A stretch of 37,521 nt of DNA from Pseudomonas citrullilanati (GTDB taxonomy: Bacteria; Pseudomonadota; Gammaproteobacteria; Pseudomonadales; Pseudomonadaceae), in the NCBI RefSeq assembly GCF_030580855.1, contig NZ_JAUQOP010000049.1, forward strand, positions 1-37,521, read 5' to 3'. The translations under genes were made by a program, and so were the position numbers. Of the stretch, positions 1-8,400 are shown one piece after another. Below the pieces are notes generated by a model. It saw nothing but the letters and a program-made list of their open reading frames with translations, searched no databases and was not told the origin of the DNA. Numbering within the stretch: position 1 is the first letter of the stretch; each line of letters opens with the position of its first letter.

Positions 1-221
1 GTAGAGATAGACTTTTTCGACTTTTGCATCGGGTCGCATCATGGCAAACGGGCTCCTGGCAGAATCAGGAGCACAGCATCAGGGATCAGATAAGCGCTTG
101 GAATGTGGGGTTCATGGAGCGCTTACACTCTTCACAAATGCTCGACAGAACACTTAAAGGACTGGATGTTGGTTGTAGATGGAACTGTTTCCGATTGTAC
201 GTATTTATTGTACGTAAAATC
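1..221. other. Non-coding stretch, lower GC than surroundings
   Basis: I find no convincing gene here. A 92-codon open frame crosses it from a TTG at 24, but it has no ribosome binding site or recognisable motif. Visible structure: an inverted repeat TAAGCGC (91-97) / GCGCTTA (119-125), and a direct repeat ATTGTACGTA at 194-203 and 207-216, which lies just upstream of the GGA-rich segment and may be part of its promoter. Composition is clearly more AT-rich than the genes to the right, as expected of a promoter region or an acquired flank. Confidence 0.5.
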
Positions 222-350
222 GCTGTAGGATCCACTGGATACAGGGTTTCAAGGAGCTTTCAGGCTGGATATGGAGCGTCCCTATCTCTCCGCCATTATT
301 GAATACGACTAAGCCCCTGAAATGGTTGAACATTTCAGGGGCTTTTTCGT
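222..350 (+). ncRNA. Candidate Rsm-type (GGA-rich) small RNA
   Basis: Seen: five GGA triplets within 48 bases (228-230, 237-239, 253-255, 267-269, 273-275). The first two lie in the 12-base loop of a hairpin with stem CTGTA (223-227) / TACAG (240-244). A perfect intrinsic terminator follows at 311-350, and a possible -10 (TAAAAT, 215-220) precedes it. The predicted transcript of about 120 nt is close to the size of RsmX/RsmY, the RsmA/CsrA-sequestering RNAs of pseudomonads. Against it: only two of the five GGAs have the preferred A-N-GGA context, and I find no clean GacA upstream element (TGTAAG-N6-CTTACA). It could instead be the 3' end of a transcript entering from outside the window. Confidence 0.4.
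311..350 (+). terminator. Strong rho-independent terminator
   Basis: A perfect 14-bp stem (311-324 pairing with 331-344, core AGCCCCTGAAATG) with a six-base loop is followed by a T-rich tail. It ends whatever is transcribed from the left and insulates the toxin operon, which starts about 180 bases downstream. Confidence 0.88.
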
Positions 351-529
351 TTCTGGCGTTTTTTCATCGGCATGCCCAGCGCAAAGCTGCCACCTCAACC
401 ACTCGTCCAGATCCCACTGCGACCTGTAGGTTCTGACAGTAGTCAATCCCCCCTTCCTGGAGTGTGATTGCTCTCACCTATCGAAATCCGATGTGCCCGC
501 TGGTTGGCTCCAATCTTCGGAGAAACTTG

Positions 530-3500
530 ATGCCGCCTGATCTTCGCTCGCCTTCCAGTGCCCCTTCTTCAGCTTCCGAGGCTCCATTGACGACAACCCT
601 GTTGTCGCAATTGAATCCGTCTGCAAGCGCAACGATCGATGCCATTGTCAGGCAGGCCGGTTCGATCCTGGAACTGGCCCGGGAGCACCCTGAGCGATGG
701 GTTGCGCAGGGCTTGCGCCTAGGACCGGCGAAGGAGCTGCATGAACGGGCAATGAGCGCGGCGATATGGGTTGCACGCCAGTACCGCGAACGCGAGCTTC
801 GAGGGGCGGATCGCCAGACCTACGATGTGCGCCGCGGTTTTGCCTCGCTTACGGATGGGCCGCGTTATGACATGGAATTTGATGAGGACTGGTCGAGCAT
901 GGCCCGTCCGAATGCCATCGAGGCAAGGACCTCACCCGTGGCCTACCTGGTCAGCCTTTACAAAAAGGCGCTCTCCCTGGAAGGCGCCGGCGACGAGGGG
1001 AACCGGTTTCGCCTGGAGGTTCGGCGGCCGGATATTGCCGCCGAACTGATTGATTCCGCGGCGATGACGCGGGAATGTTCGGTGTTATCGCTGTCGACGA
1101 AGATCCTGGAAGCATCGCTTCTCGACGCTGGGCGGCTATCGGATCCGGACACGGTCGAGGCGGACAGGGTCCTCGCACGCGCGCGTTATCCGCTGAGCAT
1201 GCCGTACGAGCATTCGGTCGAGCAGCTCAAAGTGATCCTGTCGCTTTTCGACCCGTCCGTTTCAGCTTTTGGCGAACTGGCGCGGGCAACGGATCCGGAC
1301 TTTCATTATTTTGCCCTTCCAGGCATGCAAACCGATCGTGGCGACGATACGTTCCTCCTGAGCCTGCCCATTGGGCCGGCGCGGCGGGAGCTTCTCCTGG
1401 AAGCGCTGTTCAACGGCGCCCGGCCAGGCCATGAAGAGGAAATGGCCAACTTTTACTGGACGACCTATCGGGTCTATTCCAGGGCGTCTTTAGAAGACAG
1501 CGCGGAATTCTGTACGCGCACCGGGGTAACGCGGGACGCGCTTGCCGGGTTGTTTGCTGTCGGGGAAGAGGCGCCGGTGCTGTCCAGCCATGTGTCGCCG
1601 GCGGCGACCTCCCTGCAGGATCCCGGCCCGCATGACTTTGGCGCGGTCTACATCAACGGCGCGCGGTCCCCGGCCATTGAATTGCAGGCTTTGGGTGACA
1701 CACGCCCCGCCCGAGCGAAAGAGGACACGAACGTTGTCCCGGTCGATCCTCCGGTTCAGCTTGGCAACCTGACCGATGAGCGCGCGGATCGGATTCACCG
1801 GCTTATCCGTCTCAGCCGATGGCTTGGGACGTCCTTTCGAGAGATGGATCAACTGATTGTCGCCGCACATCACGCCGAGAAAGACGACGCAGCGCCCCAC
1901 ATTACCCGCAATACCCTGAAAGCACTGGGGGTCTTTTGCGAAATGCGCCTGCGTTACGGGGTCACCGCAGAGGATTTTGCCGCTTGGCTCGACAAGGTAT
2001 CGATTTTTGGCGCTGGAGAGATGGCCGCCCAATACGATCGTATTTTTGTCAACCATGGGCTGTTGGGGACCCCGCTGGTCCTGGACAATTCGACGTTCAG
2101 CGCCCGGATCGACGCCAACACGGATGACCACGAGCGGGAAACCGTCCAGGCGATTTGCACGAGCCTGGGGCTGGATACGTCCGAGTTCACCTACATAGCG
2201 CGTGTGGTCGCCAACAGCTATGACCCGCCGGAGCTCAAGCGTAACCTGGAGATCCTGTCTTCCTTCTATCGCATTGTCAGCATCGCCCGCTATTTGGAAG
2301 TTCCTCCCACCGTCCTGCTCGGGCTGGTGCAGACGCTCGGCCAATCGGGGCCGATTTTGAAGCAGATTGCCGGGGTACCTTCGGTCGAAGCACTGCCCAC
2401 CCTGGGCGCTACGGACTTTTCTGCCGCGTTGATGGCGGTGGTCGATTGCGTGCAGTGGTGCCGGGACAAAGGCATCGACCTGGCGTGGTTTGTCCGGGCG
2501 ATGCGCTCGAACACGACCGTTCCCGTGGCCAGCGACAGTGAACGGCAATTGGTTGCCAGTTTGCACACGATGCTGGGGAGCCTGCGCATTACCAATGAAG
2601 TGCTTGAGCAAGCCGGTGTTCCCCCCGCCTTGAATGCCGGGGCGACGATTGATTGGGTCGCAACGTTGACAGACGTTATCGATGCCCAGGGCATCGTGCT
2701 TGACGGCGTCTCGGGTTCGGACACGGATTACGCGGTGAGCGTTCGCAACATCGTTGCCGATCTGGTGCAGAGGATCGCCCAACAGGAGGATCCCATTACC
2801 TTGAATGACCAAGCTGAGGCGGACACGCTTAAAAACACCGTGGTGGAATCGGTGACGGCGGTCATTCTGCGGATGCGGGCTTCTCAGCGGGCGCTGGTCG
2901 AAGAGCATCTGGCGACCTACCTGGCGATCTCGGCCGACCTTGTCTTGCCTCTCATCGAGTGGGCCGACCAGAGTGTTTACGATATTTTGCGCTGGGTGTG
3001 GGAAACGGACGGCGTGGTGACCCCCGCAGCGTCGTTGCGCGCAATGGCCTTGCGCGGGTTGAGCCCCGCCGATCCGGTGGCGCGGCGTCTTCGTGCCACC
3101 GTTCAGCGTCAGGATGGGCTCCTCGGGGACGATGACTTTGCGGATTGGAGCAATGTTGACGTCATGCTCCAGAAGCTGGGGAGCCTGCAGCGTCTAGCCG
3201 ATGTCGTTCGTCAGTTCGAGTTGGATGGCGAAATGCTGAGCCGTCATGCGGCCAACCAGCGGCAGCTGGAGGGCTGGACCGACGCCCCCGATTCATTCGG
3301 GTTCGCGCCGGGCCTGGACGCGACCGGCGCGATTGCGCTGACCACGCTGTATCACCTGCAAACCTATCGAGATGTCACCTCGAGAATGGAGGCTTCCCCC
3401 TCGGCATTGATGGACTATTTGTCCCTGGTCAACGATCCGCAGGCCTTTGACCCCGACCTTGTCGCCGAGAGCGAGGATTATGCCCGCCTGATGCAGGATG

Positions 3501-5443
3501 CCGCCGCCGTCAAGGTTGCGCAGATGTTGGGCATCAGTGCGCGCGAGGTGCTTGAGGCTGCGCGTTTCATTGCGCCGACGGGGGTGATTACGCAACTGAG
3601 CCAATTCAATGGCCTTGTCCGCCTGCTGGAAATGACCCGCACGAGCGAGCTGAGCATTCTGGCGCTCCATGAGCTGGGCGGGTTGCCGGTGTCGGCCAAT
3701 ACGGACGACTATCGCAACGCCGTGCAATACGCACTCGGCAGCCTGTACGCCGGTCGGCTGCAACTGGGCGGCTCCGGTAATGCCCCAGAGGTCGGCCAGG
3801 CCACTGCAAGCGAGGCGTCGGTCGACCGAACGCGTCTGGTGGCCAATGCGCAGAGCCACGCCCCGGAAAAGGCATTCGCGCTGTATCGCCTGCTGGTACG
3901 GGATTTGAGCGGCAGACCGCTGGTCAATATCCGTGTGCGTTGGTCGCTGACAGGCCCCGGGGTTTTGGGGGCGGATATAGCCCATACGGATGCGGACGGT
4001 GTGGTCGAAGTCACGCTGACATCGGGTGCCGAGATGGGCATTACCACGGTTTTTGCAACCATCGGGCTCGATCAGCGCATTGCCATGCCTGTGCTGACAA
4101 TCGACTGCGACGAGGAGACGCTGAGCCTGCGTCAGCCGAAGCCGGATGAGGAGGTTGCACCTAAACTGGCCGGTCGTCGTGAGTCTTTCGAATTGTCCGT
4201 CATCCTACGGGACAGCTATGGGAACTGGGGGCGTAACCGGCGTGTGCGCTGGAGCGTGATCGAGGGGCCTGGCCAGTTCAAGAAGGATACGACGATTGCC
4301 GATGAAAACGGGATCGCCCGTGCCGAGCTGTACAGCAACGAGGTAGGGGTCACGAAGGTTCGGGCAACCCTGGGGGCCGGCCTGGAGCTTGAAGGGTTTG
4401 CAGCGTTTCACTTCATCGACGCGCCCTTTATCGATAAGAACCTCTACCGGCTGCGCTTCAGGGGGCCGAATGTCGTGGGGCAGGAGGTCACCCTCGCCTG
4501 TCGCGTCCTCTCCCTGAGCGGAGCGGGCAAGCCGCAGGAGCAGATCCACTGGAGCGTGCAATTCGCCGATGGGTCGCATTATGAATCCGACGAGCCGATT
4601 GCTTCTGATCCTGACGGATACGCCGTGCTTGAGCTGCCTGCGTCGGCAGTCAAAGAAGGGGCCATGACGCTGCGCGCGACCCTGGTGCCTTCACAGGGTG
4701 CAGGCGACAGGGAGGAATTCCTCGAACAAACCCTGATCATTCTTCCCTCGCCGAGGCTCGCCGCGGCGTCGCCTGCCACGGTGTCGGTGATTGCCCAGGC
4801 TGGCGAGGTGGTGCATATGCGGGTGCGGGTGGAGGCCGAGGTCGAGGTCGAGACAGGCACCGGTACGGTGTGGCAGGGGGTTGGCGAATACCCCGTGCAG
4901 TGGGCCATGGGCGACGCCGGCGACAACGAGCAAGCGCGAACCGATTCCGATGGCCTGGCGGTGTTTGCCGTGCCGATCGAGCGAGCGGGCACCTACACCC
5001 TGTCGGCGATGTTGAATGCCCCCGCCGGGCAGTCTGTGACATTCACGGTAAATGTCCTGGCAGAGCCGAACTGGCAGTTCACCTTGACGCCGATCGGTCA
5101 GCAGGCGACCGACGATGGGCAGGATTCGCTGACGTTCATCGTCGGCAGGACATACACCTTGACCCTCGACGATACGTCCGACGCCAACAGCAGGACAGGA
5201 CGCGAGATTGCCCTGACCTGGAGTGGGGTCAACCCGGTCGGCCAGGGGCTGGTGGCCAACCCGAGCTTCTTGCAGATGCGCCTGTTGCCTGAGGACGGAC
5301 GCTTGAGCTGGGAAATCGAGTGCAGGCAACTGCCGGATCCCAGGGCGGTATTTTCGATCGGCGCGACGCTGCAAGGCGTCAGGTACAGCCAGATCCTGCG
5401 AACGAAAATCCAATGGGATGAACCGCTGTCTCGACGACGCTGA
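530..5443 (+). CDS. Tc toxin A component, N-terminal half (VRP1-type), with C-terminal Ig-like domains
   Basis: About 1637 residues, no signal peptide. The N-terminal region resembles VRP1/TcA proteins (insecticidal toxin complex, Salmonella virulence plasmid 28-kDa family): SPVAYLVSLYKKA near residue 135, then a RRPD segment and SVLSLSTKILEASLL near 165-190. A long helical region follows, expected to form the TcA shell. From about residue 1115 there are four or five beta-rich bacterial Ig-like (Big_1/invasin-type) domains, with recurring RVRWSL/RVRWSV and DADG/DENG motifs starting near 1115, 1220, 1320, 1430 and 1515. I chose ATG 530 because GGAG (519-522) sits 7 bases before it; an in-frame GTG at 464 is possible but has poor spacing. 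It is followed 41 bases later by the second half of the A component. Family placement is confident; the Ig tail on a split A half is unusual, and its role (adhesion or receptor binding) is inference. Confidence 0.85.
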   Translation: MPPDLRSPSSAPSSASEAPLTTTLLSQLNPSASATIDAIVRQAGSILELAREHPERWVAQGLRLGPAKELHERAMSAAIWVARQYRERELRGADRQTYDVRRGFASLTDGPRYDMEFDEDWSSMARPNAIEARTSPVAYLVSLYKKALSLEGAGDEGNRFRLEVRRPDIAAELIDSAAMTRECSVLSLSTKILEASLLDAGRLSDPDTVEADRVLARARYPLSMPYEHSVEQLKVILSLFDPSVSAFGELARATDPDFHYFALPGMQTDRGDDTFLLSLPIGPARRELLLEALFNGARPGHEEEMANFYWTTYRVYSRASLEDSAEFCTRTGVTRDALAGLFAVGEEAPVLSSHVSPAATSLQDPGPHDFGAVYINGARSPAIELQALGDTRPARAKEDTNVVPVDPPVQLGNLTDERADRIHRLIRLSRWLGTSFREMDQLIVAAHHAEKDDAAPHITRNTLKALGVFCEMRLRYGVTAEDFAAWLDKVSIFGAGEMAAQYDRIFVNHGLLGTPLVLDNSTFSARIDANTDDHERETVQAICTSLGLDTSEFTYIARVVANSYDPPELKRNLEILSSFYRIVSIARYLEVPPTVLLGLVQTLGQSGPILKQIAGVPSVEALPTLGATDFSAALMAVVDCVQWCRDKGIDLAWFVRAMRSNTTVPVASDSERQLVASLHTMLGSLRITNEVLEQAGVPPALNAGATIDWVATLTDVIDAQGIVLDGVSGSDTDYAVSVRNIVADLVQRIAQQEDPITLNDQAEADTLKNTVVESVTAVILRMRASQRALVEEHLATYLAISADLVLPLIEWADQSVYDILRWVWETDGVVTPAASLRAMALRGLSPADPVARRLRATVQRQDGLLGDDDFADWSNVDVMLQKLGSLQRLADVVRQFELDGEMLSRHAANQRQLEGWTDAPDSFGFAPGLDATGAIALTTLYHLQTYRDVTSRMEASPSALMDYLSLVNDPQAFDPDLVAESEDYARLMQDAAAVKVAQMLGISAREVLEAARFIAPTGVITQLSQFNGLVRLLEMTRTSELSILALHELGGLPVSANTDDYRNAVQYALGSLYAGRLQLGGSGNAPEVGQATASEASVDRTRLVANAQSHAPEKAFALYRLLVRDLSGRPLVNIRVRWSLTGPGVLGADIAHTDADGVVEVTLTSGAEMGITTVFATIGLDQRIAMPVLTIDCDEETLSLRQPKPDEEVAPKLAGRRESFELSVILRDSYGNWGRNRRVRWSVIEGPGQFKKDTTIADENGIARAELYSNEVGVTKVRATLGAGLELEGFAAFHFIDAPFIDKNLYRLRFRGPNVVGQEVTLACRVLSLSGAGKPQEQIHWSVQFADGSHYESDEPIASDPDGYAVLELPASAVKEGAMTLRATLVPSQGAGDREEFLEQTLIILPSPRLAAASPATVSVIAQAGEVVHMRVRVEAEVEVETGTGTVWQGVGEYPVQWAMGDAGDNEQARTDSDGLAVFAVPIERAGTYTLSAMLNAPAGQSVTFTVNVLAEPNWQFTLTPIGQQATDDGQDSLTFIVGRTYTLTLDDTSDANSRTGREIALTWSGVNPVGQGLVANPSFLQMRLLPEDGRLSWEIECRQLPDPRAVFSIGATLQGVRYSQILRTKIQWDEPLSRRR

Positions 5444-5484
5444 GTGCCGCAGTCATCAGGCATGAAATTCCAGGAGGCGAGGTC

Positions 5485-8400
5485 ATGACCGATCTTACAA
5501 GCAAACTCGAAGCCTTGAGCAAGCAGCGTCAAGAAGCGCTCCTCGAATGTTACTTGGACGCCGTGGCGGCCAGGGACGGCGATACCAATGTGCTGGCGGC
5601 CGCCCGTGATCTCGACGCGTATCACCTGTTCGACCACCATGTCGACACGGCTCCGAAAACATCCGCCGTGGGTGAGATGATCGCCAGCTTGCAACGCTAT
5701 ATCCATGGCATTTATTCCGGCGACGAACCGGGTTTCGGCCAGCATTTCGATGAACGGGAGGTCGAGACCTGGCGCCAGTGGGAAAGCCGTTATGCGATCT
5801 GGGCCGGCGCGGAGAAACTGCAAAGTTATCCGGAAAACTATATCGATCCGCAATTGCGTATCGTCAAGACCCAGTGCTACGAACAGCTGGAGGGAGACCT
5901 TGCGCAAGGGCGCCTCAACACCGAGCGTGCACAATCCTCCGTGCTCACCTATCTCGAGAAGTTCGAAGATGTGGCCGATATCGAGGTACTCAACGGTTAT
6001 ATCGATGGACCTTTCGTGCTGTCCGATTCAACGGTTTATCGGGCGGACTATTACCTTCTCGGGCGCAAGCGTGCCGATGATAAGTATTACTGGCGCAAGG
6101 CGACCATCGCGCTCGGCGAGGGACAAACGCGGGTACCTCCCAGTGCCTGGAGCGAATGGGAACCCATCGAGGCGGGGATTGGCGATGCCACGAGTGTGCG
6201 CCTGACCTTCTTTGGTAGCCGGCTTTATGTGTTCTGGGTGAGCAGGTCGTCCCTCAATGAGATCGGAGGGGCCGAGGGCCCCAACTGGGACCGGTTCGAC
6301 ATTCGTTTTTCCTATCGCAGCTTGAGCGGCACCTGGACCCCGCCCTTTGCCGTTGACACGGTGATGCTCGAGCGCAGCGACGAAGTTCGCAAGAGCCATC
6401 GACGCGTGCGCCCGAACACGGGCCACAATCGCCTCCTGGCGGTGACCAGTGACAGCCGGCGTGCCAAAGGCGGAAACGTGATGGTGCTCGGCGTTGTCCT
6501 GTCGACCGTCGATGAGAGGCGTGCAGAGTTCGCTTACGCGTGGGATGAATTGTTGAACCGTATCGATCTCGACGATCAGGAACGGCAACATATCAGTGAT
6601 CTGTTCGCCCTCTATGAAAATCAAAGTCATCTTCAAAGGCGCATTCCGCTGCTGGGCGAGAAAACTGACTACAACGGATGGGCCGTCGGGTCCATTCGGG
6701 CCAAGGACTCCGCGGATGAGCCCGAATTCACTCGTTATCTGGATCTGGAGGCAAGGAACAACGCAGGACAGTCCCTCCTCGTTATCGTGAAAAGCACCCT
6801 TGCAATCCATGAGCGGTGGATAGGGAATTCCTCTGTGCGCGTTCATCCAGTTAGGCCGGGGCTGAGTACGTTTTTTGATATCGAGTTTGCCGTCCCGGCG
6901 GCTCCCTATATTGAACTTGGCATGATTGGTTATACCGTAGTGTTGAACTTTACAGGGGGAAACTATAAGCCCGCTTCCTGTCGAATAGAATTTTTGAAAG
7001 AGGGAGGGGAGAGTGGAGAAGCATTTGAATTTTCTCTGGATGACTCCGCGATCTTTCGGAAATATTTCCCGGCGCTCAATGTAGGCGAGCACCACGGTGA
7101 CGCGTTCAAATATATGGCGTGGCTACCGGAAAGAGATTGGAGAACCTACGGCACTTGGTTGAGGGTTACCGTCAATGGCGGCGCTGCGTTTGTCATCAAT
7201 AATCAGTTTACGCTGCGTAGCGTCGTTCCCGCCCCATTCGTGCTGCCCATTTGGCTGGGGACAGGAAAAGTCTCCACTGGCTATTTGCCGCTGTTCCGAT
7301 TCAACGGCGGTGCGGGGCTTGTCAAACCGGTCCCCTTGACGGCAAACCCGCAGATTGTTGCCGTCGGGTTGGGGGAGTATTCAGGCGATACCTGGAGCAG
7401 GGGCTACCAGGAATTCGAGGTGTGGCTGAAGGCGCCGCCCATCAATGGACCGAGCATCGTCCTCGGCCCCGAAAATGCTCAGGGCCAGGCCGGCCAGTTC
7501 TTGGATTTTGGCGATGAGTTCGAGGCGGCGCGAGCCGTCGAGGCCATCCGCCTGAACACGACATTCGGTCGCGAACTGGTGGAGCGGGCGGCGCTCTCCA
7601 TTGATAATTTGCTGTCCTGGGACAGTCAGCACACCGAAGAACCGCCGCGCCCAGGCTCGGATAAGCCGGAATTTCTCGATTTCCAGGGCGCGAACGGGCG
7701 GTATTTCTGGGAAATATTCTTCCATCTGCCCCATCTGATAGCGGTGCGGTTACGCCGGGAAATGAGCTACGAGGATGCGCTGGGGTGGTTGCATTACCTC
7801 TTCGACCCGTCCGCCAGGATCAACCCGGGCCGTACGGAAACCACCGCCTATTGGCGCTCGCGCCCGTTGCTGATGGAGGGCGACCCCAGTTTTGAAGTGG
7901 CATCGCCTGCCGACCCGGACGCCATTGCCTACAGCAACCCGATCCACTATCGCAAACGGATCTTTCGCGACTATGTCGAGACCTTGATCGAATGGGGGGA
8001 TTGGCTCTACAGGCAACTGACACGCGACAGCCTGACCGAAGCCAAAATGATCTATCTGAGGGCCGAGCGCATGATGGGACCGGCCCCTGACGTGCGCGGG
8101 GCTTCCAACTGGACGCCAAAAACACTCAGTGAGCTGGAAGGCGCCCGGAACCTGGCGTGTTTCGATAGGCTCGCCCCATGGTTATCGGCCGATACGCTGG
8201 TCAACCTGCCGCTGACCTCGGGTCACACCCTGCTGGCGCCCCTGCTGGACCACCCGGACTTTCGGCCGGAAATCAATCGGGACCTACTGGACGTCTGGGA
8301 CGTTCTGCAAGCCCGGTTGCACAACCTGCGGCACTACCTGACGCTCGACGGCAAGCCCATCGACCTGCCGCTTTACGACACACCTATCAACCCGAAAGAC

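Noticed and set aside
91..127. TAAGCGC...GCGCTTACA considered as a GacA upstream activating site
   Set aside because: The spacing between arms is 21 bases instead of the required 6, and the left TGT is missing.
24..302. 92-codon open frame ending 9 bases before the terminator
   Set aside because: TTG start without a ribosome site, odd composition, no motif; the GGA-rich RNA reading explains the terminator better.
1490..2908. 472-codon open frame antisense to the first toxin gene
   Set aside because: Low-complexity Arg/Gly/His-rich translation typical of a GC-rich shadow frame; the sense strand has a clear family match.
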